41,155 bases of DNA, taken from contig JAXHVH010000017.1 in NCBI GenBank assembly GCA_034189085.1, forward strand, positions 1 to 41,155. Direction: 5' to 3'. This DNA is from M55B129 sp034189085. GTDB taxonomy: Bacteria; Bacillota; Dethiobacteria; DTU022. Shown piece after piece: positions 1-8,379 of this stretch. Positions within the stretch are counted from its first letter, which is position 1, and each line of letters starts with the position of its first letter. The notes under the pieces were generated by a model that saw only the letters and a list, made by a program, of their open reading frames with translations, had not been told where the DNA came from and searched no databases. The position numbers and the translations under genes are program-made.

Positions 1-65
1 AAAATGTTTGGCTAAATTTATCAATAATTTTAAAAACTTGCTATAAAACCACTTTTACCGAAAAA

Positions 66-92
66 AAACCGGCCCGAAGGCCGGCTTTTTTA
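66..92 (-). terminator. rho-independent terminator of the antiporter gene
   Basis: A perfect 6-bp GC stem (CCGGCC 69-74, GGCCGG 79-84) closes a 4-base loop and is flanked by an A-run on the left and a T-run on the right. On the minus strand the hairpin is followed by a run of T, so it would end transcription about 60 bases after the stop of the antiporter gene. The A and T runs on both sides mean it could work in both directions. Confidence 0.85.
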
Positions 93-151
93 ACTACGTT
101 TTTTGACCCGCTTATAACCGTTACTTCGCTTTTTACGGTTTTAGGCGTCAA

Positions 152-1717
152 CTATTTCTTCTGACTTGCTTCGATTGATTCGGCATCCGCGGTCGTTCTG
201 CCCACCAACCGGACAAATATGATCAGGACAATGATCCCGAGCACAATTGAAATGAGCGGATGTACGCCCAGCCCGGCCGGGATAAAGCCGAATACACCGG
301 CTACCACGGCTCCGGTAAGAGCATAGGGGATCTGGGTGCGCACATGGTCGATGTGGTCTGATCCGGCACCGGTAGAAGAAAGAATGGTGGTGTCGGAAAG
401 CGGCGAGCAGTGGTCTCCGAAAATCGCTCCGGTCAAAACAGCAGCCATGGTGGGGATGATGAACTCTTCCCCGCCGAGGGCAAAAGCAACCGGAATAGCC
501 AGGGGGACGACAATACCCATTGTCCCCCAGGAAGTGCCCATGGCGAAGGCCATGAAACAGGAAATAATGAAGATCAGGAGGGGCATGACCGCAATACCCA
601 ACCCTGTACTTTCAACGACACTGACCAGGTAATCGGCAGCGCCAAGTTCATCGGAAATATAGCTGAGCGACCAGGCCAATACCAGGATGATCAAGGCCGG
701 GAAAACCGACTTGGCCCCATTGATCAGGGTATCGATAGCCTGCTGCAGGGTTACAATCCTCTGGATGAGGACCATGGCCACGGTTACCAGAACACCGAGG
801 CTGGTAGACCAGAGCAGGACTATGCTGGAATCTGCGGCACCGAAGGCCTCCATTATGCCCACTTCTCCCCCGCCCCCATTGACATAGAGGCCGACGAAGG
901 TGGCAATGATAACTACCAGGACTGGAATAACAAAGTTATACCAGCGCATCGGTGTCCCTTCCTCAGGCTGGAGAACTGCCGTATCGGTTGCCGACAGCGG
1001 CTCCGCTCCTTCGCGTAGCAGCTGGCCGGTAGTACGAGCCCTTACTTCAGCATCATACATGGGACCATAGTCCTTCATGGTAATAGCCAGGATCAGCACC
1101 AGGGCAATAGCAAAGATGCTATAGAAGCGGTAGGGAATGCTCTGCAGGAAGATCAGGTAAACAGGCACGTTTTCCATGCCAATTGAGGCATAACCTTCCC
1201 CGATGACCCCCAGTTCAAAACCGATCCAGGTTGAAATTAGGGCTACCGTGGCAATGGGTGCCGCGGTGGAGTCAATGATGTAGGCCAGTTTCTCCCGGGA
1301 AATCTTGATAGCATCGGTAATGGGGCGGGCGGTGTTGCCGGCAATAATACAGCTGGAGTAATCATCGAAAAAGATGATCATACCCATTAGCCAGGCGGCA
1401 ATCATTCCGCCGCGGGCATTCTTGACCTTCTTGGTCAGGGCATCAGCGATAGCCTGCGCCCCGCCTGCCTTGGTCACCAGACCCAGCATACCCGCAATAA
1501 TCATAGTAAAAATAAGGATTGCTGCATACCAGGGATCGGCGACGCTTTCCAGTATGTAGGTATCAACAGAACGGAAAAAGCCGGTAATCGGATTGGCATG
1601 CAAGAAGGATGCTCCAAGCCAGACGGCGATAAAAAGGGAAATAATTACCTGACGAGTTGCAATAGCCAGTACAATAGCCAGGAGCGGTGGCAAAATTGAT
1701 AAAAAGCCATATTCCAT
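152..1717 (-). CDS. nhaC: NhaC-family Na+/H+ antiporter
   Basis: Integral membrane protein of about 521 residues with many hydrophobic segments over its whole length, as expected for a 10-12 helix ion transporter. Family-like blocks are visible: DDYSSCIIAGNTARP near residue 120, GTSWGTMG near 400 and GDHCSPLSDTTILSSTG near 440. The NhaC family exchanges Na+ (or an organic ion) for H+. The start was set at the ATG at 1717 because AGGAGG (minus-strand bases 1732-1727) sits 9 bases before it; a TTG at 1723 is only 3 bases from the same site. It stands alone with its own terminator. Other NhaC-like members carry organic acids, so the exact substrate is inferred. Confidence 0.85.
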   Translation of the reverse strand: MEYGFLSILPPLLAIVLAIATRQVIISLFIAVWLGASFLHANPITGFFRSVDTYILESVADPWYAAILIFTMIIAGMLGLVTKAGGAQAIADALTKKVKNARGGMIAAWLMGMIIFFDDYSSCIIAGNTARPITDAIKISREKLAYIIDSTAAPIATVALISTWIGFELGVIGEGYASIGMENVPVYLIFLQSIPYRFYSIFAIALVLILAITMKDYGPMYDAEVRARTTGQLLREGAEPLSATDTAVLQPEEGTPMRWYNFVIPVLVVIIATFVGLYVNGGGGEVGIMEAFGAADSSIVLLWSTSLGVLVTVAMVLIQRIVTLQQAIDTLINGAKSVFPALIILVLAWSLSYISDELGAADYLVSVVESTGLGIAVMPLLIFIISCFMAFAMGTSWGTMGIVVPLAIPVAFALGGEEFIIPTMAAVLTGAIFGDHCSPLSDTTILSSTGAGSDHIDHVRTQIPYALTGAVVAGVFGFIPAGLGVHPLISIVLGIIVLIIFVRLVGRTTADAESIEASQKK

Positions 1718-1893
1718 AAACAATACCTCCTAACTCTAAATTATTCATCCGTTAAGGCAAAGCATTTGCCGAACCTTTAAAAAGATCCCGTCCCCCTTTC
1801 CGGTTCAATGCACTGATTTTATTAATTTCTCCATTGCGGATTATATTCCTGCTTACCGGAGATTGAAATATACCAAAATTGGACAATAAAAGT

Positions 1894-1919
1894 TATAATA
1901 GTAAAGTATAATAGTAAAG
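1894..1919. repeat. 13-bp tandem repeat in the nhaC-cvpA divergent promoter region
   Basis: The unit TATAATAGTAAAG occurs twice head to tail (1894-1906 and 1907-1919). Each copy contains a perfect TATAAT, so the repeat places two -10-like hexamers 13 bases apart about 90-110 bases before cvpA. No good -35 box lies at normal spacing before either copy on the plus strand. The rest of 1724-2005 holds the antiporter's ribosome site and nothing else I can support. Confidence 0.6.
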
Positions 1920-2005
1920 AATGAAAATATACATACCCAACCCGAGGCTTCTCGATAACGTTGATTAACCGTTTTACAGGGTCACGGGGTTAATCGGGAT
2001 TCAGA

Positions 2006-2599
2006 ATGGTGGTTACAGAAATGCTCTGGGGATTCAACTGGCTCGATGCGGCAATCGCGTTTTTTGTCCTAATATTTATTATTTCAGGCCTGACAGCCGG
2101 CTTGATTAAAAGTGCCTTTACAGTCATCGGCCTTATCGCCGGCCTGTTCCTGGCTACAAAATTTTATGCTGTTCCGGGAAACCTGATCGCCGGATGGATT
2201 GACATCCCCCGCGTTGCCGCTGATGCAGTCGGTTTTTTAACAATATTTCTTGCCACCGCTGTGATTATTCATTCACTGGGGCATGCTTCAGCAGTTATAA
2301 CGCGCTTTCAACCGGTGAAGTTGCTTGACAGGCTGGGCGGCCTGGCCATTGGCCTGTTCTTTGGCCTGACAATATGCGGCTTTATTTTGATCCTGCTGGC
2401 CGCCTTACCAATCCATGCCAACTTCCCTGATCGGATCGAAGAGTCACAACTGGCTCTGCCGATCATGGAAATCACCCGCGAACTCTTTGAACAGTTCGAC
2501 GATTATCTGCCCTTCAACCTGCCACAAACCCCGCCTGTCCGGAAGCAATGGACTATTAGTTTACCGGAACAGCAAATAGACGGCTCACTGCCCAAATAA
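2006..2599 (+). CDS. cvpA: CvpA family membrane protein
   Basis: 197 residues with four hydrophobic segments (about residues 12-32, 34-52, 70-92 and 105-130) followed by a short polar tail, the layout of the CvpA family (named for colicin V production). The N-terminal pattern W-L-D-A-A-I, the glycine-rich second helix and L-D-R-L-G-G-L-A-I-G before the last helix are typical. The family's molecular role is unsettled; it is linked to envelope homeostasis. The ribosome site is weak, so an ATG at 2021 is also possible. It ends 8 bases before the stop of the convergent mtbC gene, with no terminator visible between them. Confidence 0.8.
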   Translation: MVVTEMLWGFNWLDAAIAFFVLIFIISGLTAGLIKSAFTVIGLIAGLFLATKFYAVPGNLIAGWIDIPRVAADAVGFLTIFLATAVIIHSLGHASAVITRFQPVKLLDRLGGLAIGLFFGLTICGFILILLAALPIHANFPDRIEESQLALPIMEITRELFEQFDDYLPFNLPQTPPVRKQWTISLPEQQIDGSLPK

Positions 2600-2607
2600 G
2601 TTAAAAG

Positions 2608-3258
2608 TTAAGTGGACAGGCTTAGCAGTTCGAGGACTTTGGTGACGCCTTCAGCAGCATCTTCGGCATAAGCATCGGCACCGATCTTGTCAGCCCAGCG
2701 CTGGGTGCAGGGTGCACCGCCAATAATGGTTTTATATTTCTCCCGCAAACCACGCTTGCGTAGTTCTTCCTCGAGTTTTTCCTGGTTGGGCATGGTCGTG
2801 GTCAGCAGGGCGCTGGTGCCAATTACCTGGGCACTGTGCTTTTCGGCTTCCTCGATGATTTTGTCCACCGGGACATCCCGCCCCAGGTCAATTACCTCCA
2901 CTCCCTGGGTCTGGATCAGGGCCAATGCAATACCCTTGCCAATGTCGTGCACGTCCCCTTCCACCGTAGCAAAGACCATCTTGCCCACTGTTTTGGATGC
3001 CTTGTCTTCCAGGGCGGAATTGAGAATCTCGACCGCTGCCTTCATCGCTTCCGAAGCAAGGATCATTTCCGGCAGGAAAACTTCTCCCCTGCTGAAAAGT
3101 TCCCCGATTTCCCGGATGCCCACGCTGTAACCGTCGGTCAAAACTTTCACCGGATCGAGGCCTTCGTCGAGGGCCTGCTGGGCGATGGCGGCAGCCTTTT
3201 CCTGATCAATATCGAGAATTGATTGCTTCGCTTCATTTAAAATTGTTTCCAGGCTCAA
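2608..3258 (-). CDS. mtbC: dimethylamine corrinoid protein
   Basis: Cobalamin-carrying protein that accepts the methyl group from the methyltransferase encoded just upstream. An N-terminal helical cap (about residues 1-85) is followed by a B12-binding Rossmann domain with the DxHxxG signature (DVHDIGKG), whose histidine is the lower axial cobalt ligand, and a GGAP motif near the C-terminus. A TTG start at 3258 was chosen because AAGGAG lies 8 bases before it; the open frame runs further upstream but would overlap mtbB. The resulting 216 residues match the usual size of methylamine corrinoid proteins. It follows mtbB after 19 bases, so the two form an operon. MtmC, MttC and MtbC are alike; the name rests on the neighbour. 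Confidence 0.88.
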   Translation of the reverse strand: MSLETILNEAKQSILDIDQEKAAAIAQQALDEGLDPVKVLTDGYSVGIREIGELFSRGEVFLPEMILASEAMKAAVEILNSALEDKASKTVGKMVFATVEGDVHDIGKGIALALIQTQGVEVIDLGRDVPVDKIIEEAEKHSAQVIGTSALLTTTMPNQEKLEEELRKRGLREKYKTIIGGAPCTQRWADKIGADAYAEDAAEGVTKVLELLSLST

Positions 3259-3277
3259 ATCAAAACACTCCTTGTTT

Positions 3278-4666
3278 TTAGAATCCGGTTTTTTCTTTGA
3301 AAAGCTCAACCGAGTTTATAGTAATGCCCAGCACCCGGGCTATATTGATTTTGGCTTCGATCCCCTTGGGAGCCCGGTTGAGATCAAAAGGCCGGCCAAG
3401 GTTCAATTTTTTCCGTATTTCAAACATGCGGTCTGAGTCGCTCAAATCGATGGGTTCAACACCCAGTTTTTCAGCGACATATTTTTTGGCTTCATCAATC
3501 CTCATGCTTTTTGCCAGCTGCATCCGCAGAACCAGATCTCCGGCTGTGCGTATGCCGCTCATGCAGGAGGAAAGAGTATGGGCCACTTCAAGGCTGAAAG
3601 GATCACCCACGCCTATCTACAATCCGTCGGCTTTGCCGATTTCAATCAGTGCCTTATCGGCCCTGGTAACAGCGTCTACAGGCGGAATCTCGGTCATGGG
3701 CACTCCCCCAACGCCCATGCCCACGTTGATGTGAAGAGGTATTTCGGCTACTTCACTGCAGGCCTTGATGAAGGTTACCGTGCGAGCCAGGTTCCAGGGA
3801 AAGGAATTGCTGGTGTTGGTATTGACAACCGGCCCAAAGATATTGGCGCCCGCCTTTTCAGCCAGCTTGACCTGCTTATGGGGATAGAGGCCGGCAATCC
3901 TCGTACCTTCATATTCCAGCTTGCCGTGCATACCGAGGACAAATTCGCCGGCGGCACCAAACTCCACTCCCAGGTTGGGATATTTCTCCTTGATCTTCTC
4001 GGTGGCCAGCAAACTGGCCAGGTAATCGGCATCACCTGAGGCGCCGCAGGTATCAAGGTTGATCCCGTCAGCTCCGGCAGCATACATTTCCCCGGCTACG
4101 AAGACCATGTCGCGGACGGCATGTTCCACCGCCTCTTCCTGGGCGGCCCTCGCCTCGTCGATCTTGGCCATGGGCAGCAGTTCCGACCAGTTGTCCACCG
4201 GTCCGTCCGGTTTGGTATAAAGGCCAAGGTTGGGCATAGAACCGTAGAGAACCGGCATCACCGCATTGAGCTGGGCCAATTCCATAACCGGCGTTTCATT
4301 GTGCACGATCTGCTTGACCGCCTTGTAGCTATAATCCATGTTGCCAATATCAACCGAATCGGCCCCCAGGACCTTCTCGCTGACCAGCACTGAAGTGGAA
4401 CGCTCCATGGCGATGTTGGCATGATAGGTCATTTTGCAGCTGCCGGAATCGGAGGTATTAACCACTTCACGGCCACGCTCGACCCCGACGATGTTGCCGG
4501 GCATGGTAACAATTTCGAAAATGTAATCCATTTCTTCCGCAGTTAGTTCGGGTATCTTCCCGCGGTCGGCGGCATCTTTAACGCCCTGGAGGATATCTTC
4601 TTTGATTTCCTCCGCGCTCATATAAACGCCTGAGCCGTCGCCCATGCGGGTAAAATATTTATCCAA
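3278..4666 (-). CDS. mtbB: dimethylamine:corrinoid methyltransferase with in-frame amber (pyrrolysine) codon
   Basis: Transfers a methyl group from dimethylamine to the cobalt of MtbC. The reading frame is open from a TTG start at 4666 (AAGGAGGG 8 bases upstream) to a TAA at 3280-3278, broken once by TAG at codon 350 (bases 3619-3617). Both sides are family sequence: MGDGxxVY at the N-terminus, GxMPNxGLY near 145, GADGxNxDT near 205, and IGVGDP right after the amber codon. Known MtbB proteins have about 467 residues and pyrrolysine near position 356, in the context DGI-Pyl-IGVGDP; here 462 residues and DGL-UAG-IGVGDP. Automated calling would split it into pieces of 349 and 110 residues. The pyl genes and the downstream methyl acceptor enzyme are not in this window. 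Confidence 0.93.
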
Positions 4667-4778
4667 CGCAGAAACCCTCCTTCACCTTTTATTTAGTTGC
4701 TTTCTCTCTTCGTGGAACATCCTTGATAAAAAGAGCTTACCTTCTCTGTTCTTCCAACCGATCATCCGCTTTAATAAG

Positions 4779-4813
4779 GCCGGGAAAGAGCACCGGCCGG
4801 CCTGCTTTCCGGC
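4779..4813. promoter_or_regulatory. inverted repeat upstream of mtbB
   Basis: GCCGGGAAAG (4779-4788) and CTTTCCGGC (4805-4813) can pair with one bulged base, around a CCGGCCGG core (4793-4800). It lies about 115-150 bases upstream of the mtbB start in the 247-base gap 4667-4913. It could be an operator or a leader hairpin; no T-run follows on either strand. Apart from the mtbB ribosome site I see nothing else in the gap. Confidence 0.3.
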
Positions 4814-4913
4814 TCCACCGCATTACTTTACCTTATTATCCTTCAGCGGGCAATTGATGATTCCACCATTTCAGTATAATTCATGGCCGGCTAAAAAACA
4901 ATTATCCCTTCAG

Positions 4914-5408
4914 TTAATCTTTTGAGGATATCTCTTCAAGCAACTCCGGAAAATCATTGGCCGGATTGTTGACCAGGCGCGATACGGGGCGAGCAGCAAA
5001 TTCATCCGCGGAGTAAGGGGTCAACAGCGAAAGAAGATCTTCTGTGATAGTGGTCGGATCAAGCCAGCGCTGGTATTCAGGTGGAGGAATAATCACCGGC
5101 ATGCGGTTGTGCAGGGTGGCAACCAGCTTGTTGGGCTCAGTTGTCAAAATAGTAAATGTTTCCAGTGATTTTGATCCTCTTTCCCAGCGTTCCCACAATC
5201 CGGCCAGGGAAAAAGGCTGGTTGTCACGGCGATAAATATAATAGGGCCGTTTTCTATTCCCCTCTTTTTTCCATTCATAGAAACCGGTGGCAGGTACGAG
5301 CAGCCTTCTTTTTTTAAAAGCGGCCCGGAAAACCGGCTTTTCAGCAGCTGTTTCAGCCCGGGCATTGATCATCCGGTTACCGATTGATTCATCATCGGCC
5401 CAGACCTG
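4914..5408 (-). pseudogene. SRAP (HMCES/YedK) protein fragment, N-terminus lost
   Basis: SRAP proteins protect abasic sites in single-stranded DNA by forming a link through the cysteine right after the initiator Met (MCGRF). This frame starts only at WADDESIGNRMINARAE, which is about residue 60-80 in normal members, and continues through LVPATGFYEWK and HNRMPVIIP to the end. A TAA in the same frame (5411-5409) lies directly before the homologous part, and no MCGRF is found in any frame upstream. The catalytic cysteine is therefore missing. The first available ATG (5372) would give 152 residues against about 200-230 for the family. Read as a dead remnant. Confidence 0.8.
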
Positions 5409-5564
5409 TTATCCCTCCCATTCCCTGAAAAAAAACTACAGTTTACCGAATGCCCTTACATCTATGACTGCCATCAACTTATCGCCTCCCAAAATTATTC
5501 CTTCAGCCTGCCGAAAAAACTTACCTAAATATTTTTATTTACTGATGACCATCAATATTAAGAA

Positions 5565-5830
5565 CTACCAGGGCGTCGGCAACGGCAGGTTTACCGCCGG
5601 CAGCACAAACATGACCAGATCGGGTGGTTCAGGCAGCTCTGCAGCCGTGCGGTAGGCTTGAAAGCCGAAAACTTCTTCCTCTGTAGGATGAACAGGGTAA
5701 AACTTTCCCCGTAACCGTCTTTGAGGATACTCAGGGCCTGAATGGCCCCCATTTTCAGAGGATTATTACCGGCTCCGACTGTGGCTATTGAACGGGGATT
5801 CATCAGTGCCTGCAGTGGATTATCTGGCAA
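5565..5830 (-). pseudogene. CoA-binding-domain fragment of an ADP-forming acyl-CoA synthetase, frameshifted
   Basis: The first 40 residues from a TTG at 5830 (ribosome site GGAGGTGG) match the start of the CoA-binding alpha domain of ADP-forming acetyl-CoA synthetases (LxALMNPRSIATVGAGNNPLK type). At the run of four G near 5700 the homology jumps frame: the next frame reads GKFYPVHPTEEEVFGFQAY, then ELPEPPDLVMFVLPA, and ends at a TAG at 5567-5565. The rest of this roughly 460-residue domain is absent. A single-base deletion plus a downstream deletion explains it. With the SRAP fragment next door, 4.9-5.8 kb is a decayed zone. Confidence 0.75.
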
Positions 5831-5930
5831 TCAGGCCACCTCCCTGTTGAAAAATTCAAGACAATTGAATTAATTCCTGCCAGGCTGACATTTTGTTGTA
5901 AAATCCACGGCATCTGCGCTCCGCCCGGTT

Positions 5931-6917
5931 TCACCGGGGAGGCACGGTCGGGCTTTCTTCCGGACCGGCACTACGGCAGCGGCTCATGATTACGACAGCC
6001 AGGCCAGCCAGAACAAGGGCTGCCCCGGGAAAGAAGAAGGGCTCCGGCTGCTCCCTGAAAATGAGCCAGGCCAGGACGGCTGCCCCGATGGGTTCTCCGA
6101 GGAAAAGGAGGGATACCAGGGTGGCACTGTAGCGTTTGAGGGCCCAGTTGAAAATGCTGTGCCCGAAAATAGTGGGAATTATAGCAAGGGCGGCAAAGAG
6201 CAGGTAATCGGTGAAGGGGTAAGGATAAAAGGGAATCCCACCAAGCAGGGCTGCGGCAGTCAACACCAGGGCGGCAGTGCCGTAGACAATCACTGTGTAT
6301 GAAAGGGTCGATATCACCGGGCGGAGAACCCTGCCCACCAGAAGGTAGCCAGCCATCATCACTGCCCCGGTCAGGGCCAGAAAATCGCCGGGCAGGCCAC
6401 CGTAGGCGATGCGGAAGCTGCCGCCGCTGATCATGGCAATACCGGCAAAGGCGGCCAGGGAACCAAATATGGCGGCAGGTGGTATTTTTTCACCAAAGAA
6501 CAAGCGCGAGGCAATGAGGACAAAGAGCTGATGAGTGGAAACAAAAAGAACAGAATGGGCAACCGTGGTCAGCTGCAGGGAACCAATCCAGTAATAGAAG
6601 TGGCCGGCCAGAAAGAGGCCGCCGAGAAAGGCCAGGAAAATTTCCATTCTTCTCAAGCGGCGCATTTCCCGCCTTTTCAGGACCAGGGCCGGGGGAAGAA
6701 TTACCAGGGTGGCAATGATCAGCCGTCCGGCAGCGATAATCAAGGCCGGGGCGGTGGCCAGACGGACAAATATGGCGCTGAAGGACACTGCCACAACCGC
6801 CGCAGCCAGCACTGCCGCCGAGCGGGCTGAAAACCGATCTATCCCGGTCATGGTTTTAACACCACTTTCCCGATCAGCGCCGCCTCCCCTTCCTGCTCTT
6901 CCCTGCTCTTTATCCAC
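5931..6917 (-). CDS. EamA-family (DMT superfamily) transporter
   Basis: About 328 residues from a GTG at 6917, or 306 from the ATG of MTGIDRF at 6851. Ten hydrophobic segments fall into two repeats (about residues 30-165 and 180-315), the two-EamA layout of drug/metabolite transporters. The stretch LFLGEPIGAAVLAWLIFREQ near the end is the typical final-helix pair of the family. Substrate unknown; relatives export amino acids or metabolites. It starts 7 bases after the inositol-phosphate synthase stop on the same strand, so the two are probably co-transcribed. The polar Arg/Gly-rich first 22 residues look unlike the family and favour the later start. Confidence 0.85.
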   Translation of the reverse strand: MDKEQGRAGRGGGADRESGVKTMTGIDRFSARSAAVLAAAVVAVSFSAIFVRLATAPALIIAAGRLIIATLVILPPALVLKRREMRRLRRMEIFLAFLGGLFLAGHFYYWIGSLQLTTVAHSVLFVSTHQLFVLIASRLFFGEKIPPAAIFGSLAAFAGIAMISGGSFRIAYGGLPGDFLALTGAVMMAGYLLVGRVLRPVISTLSYTVIVYGTAALVLTAAALLGGIPFYPYPFTDYLLFAALAIIPTIFGHSIFNWALKRYSATLVSLLFLGEPIGAAVLAWLIFREQPEPFFFPGAALVLAGLAVVIMSRCRSAGPEESPTVPPR

Positions 6918-6924
6918 TCAAATA

Positions 6925-8031
6925 TTATTCGTCGTGGCTGACACCGTTGATGAAATCTTCGGTCATCAGATAAGCAATATGGTCGGAATACTGGCGGGGC
7001 GGATGTTTGGAAAAAAAGGCCGAAGGCCCTTCCAGCAATCCTCCTATTCCCCTGTCGAAGGCCAGCTGGCAGCAGCGGATGGCATCAATGGCTATGCCGG
7101 CCGAATTGGGTGAATCTTCAACGCTCAGGCGCATTTCCAGGTTAATGGGCACATTGCCGAAGATTTCTCCTTCCATACGCAGGAAACAAACTTTGTTATC
7201 TTTCTGCCAGGGCACGTAGTCGGAGGGGCCAATATGAATGTCGCGATCGGCCAGCCGTCTGGCAGCCGCCGACTGCACTGCCTCGGTCTTGGAAAGGCGC
7301 TTGGTGATAACCCGTTCTTTGTTGGTCATATTCAGGAAGTCGGTATTCCCCCCGGTATTCAGCTGATAGGAGCGATCCAGCTTCACTCCGCGCCTGCCGA
7401 ACAGCTCGGCCAGAGTGCGGTGAATAATGGTCGCTCCAAGCTGCGATTTAATGTCGTCGCCGATGAGGGGCAATTTTGCGGCGGCAAATTTCTCCGCCCA
7501 CTGCCGGTCGCTGGCGATGAATACAGGAATGTTGTTAATAAAGGCCACTCCCGCTTCCAGGGCACAGCCAGCGTAGAAACGGGTTGCTTCTTCCGATCCT
7601 ACGGGCAGATAATTGAGCATCACTTCACTGCCGGAGCGGCGCAGGGTTTCAACTACTTCTTCCCGGGTCGGTTCAGCCTGCCGGGCGGGCAGAAAAGTGT
7701 ATTCATCCTCATACTCGCCCATGTGCTCGGAGAAACCGTCAAGAATACGGCCCATCTGCACCTTTACCCCGGCGGGCGGTATATGAGGATAAAAAAGGGT
7801 GGTGCAGTTGGGCGGAGCAAAAATAGCTTCGCTCAAATCGTAACCCACCTTGCGCCTGTCAATATCAAAAGCGGCAGCCACTTCGATATCGAAGGGGCGG
7901 TAACCACCGATTTCCCAGTGCATCAAACCGACAGCCTCTTCCTCAGTTTTGCTTCCATAATAGTGAATCCCCTGGATTAGAGCGCTGGCACAGTTGCCAA
8001 CCCCGACAATGGCAATTTTTATTTCCGGCAT
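6925..8031 (-). CDS. ino1: inositol-1-phosphate synthase
   Basis: Converts glucose 6-phosphate to 1L-myo-inositol 1-phosphate, using NAD as an internal redox cofactor. The 368-residue protein opens with the NAD-binding loop GVGNCASA (residues 10-17) and carries NYLPVGSEEAT near 140, GDDIKSQLGATI near 190, the core block QLNTGGNTDFLNM near 225, and SPNSAGIAIDAIRCC near 310. All are signatures of the prokaryotic/archaeal short form. Inositol phosphate feeds phosphoinositides, inositol solutes or glucosaminyl-inositol thiols. An MshA-like glycosyltransferase 3 kb away (11189-12418) makes the last attractive. The gene is divergent from the M20 peptidase and is followed closely by the EamA transporter. 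Confidence 0.93.
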   Translation of the reverse strand: MPEIKIAIVGVGNCASALIQGIHYYGSKTEEEAVGLMHWEIGGYRPFDIEVAAAFDIDRRKVGYDLSEAIFAPPNCTTLFYPHIPPAGVKVQMGRILDGFSEHMGEYEDEYTFLPARQAEPTREEVVETLRRSGSEVMLNYLPVGSEEATRFYAGCALEAGVAFINNIPVFIASDRQWAEKFAAAKLPLIGDDIKSQLGATIIHRTLAELFGRRGVKLDRSYQLNTGGNTDFLNMTNKERVITKRLSKTEAVQSAAARRLADRDIHIGPSDYVPWQKDNKVCFLRMEGEIFGNVPINLEMRLSVEDSPNSAGIAIDAIRCCQLAFDRGIGGLLEGPSAFFSKHPPRQYSDHIAYLMTEDFINGVSHDE

Positions 8032-8379
8032 TTAATAATCCCTCTCTCTCTGCAATTCTCGTATATAATGATCATTGATCGGTTGTGACGTTCCAAAAAA
8101 TATTATACCCCATGTTTGGAATTTAGAAAAACCGGATGCGACAGGCCGGAATCGTCAATGCTGTTTATAACGCCGTTTATATTGTAACTTTCGCCGCCTG
8201 GCGTTACAATTAATTTGTCAAAGATTATTAAGAAGACGGGTGAGCGGTAGTCGATAAATCAATTGAAAATTTGGTTCTCGATATATTGTCCGAACCTCGC
8301 GAGGTGAACAACCTGGTTGGCAGTGCTGCCGAAAGAAAGGAATTGGCACTAAAACCCTCGAGAACAGAGGAGGAACAGG

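Noticed and set aside
410..1018. Long plus-strand open frame (202 codons) opposite the antiporter gene
   Set aside because: It is antisense to a clear membrane protein, has no ribosome site and a composition typical of the complement of hydrophobic codons.
3611..3619. The TAG in mtbB as an ordinary stop or disabling mutation
   Set aside because: Full homology continues in the same frame on both sides, the total length fits MtbB, and the site is exactly the known pyrrolysine position. A random nonsense mutation at this very codon is unlikely.
3278..4666. Assignment as methanol methyltransferase MtaB (similar length)
   Set aside because: The motifs, the amber site and the IGVGDP context match MtbB; MtaB has a different sequence and no pyrrolysine.
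7234..7980. 248-codon plus-strand frame opposite inositol-phosphate synthase
   Set aside because: It mirrors a well-conserved gene on the other strand; no recognisable domains and no initiation signal.
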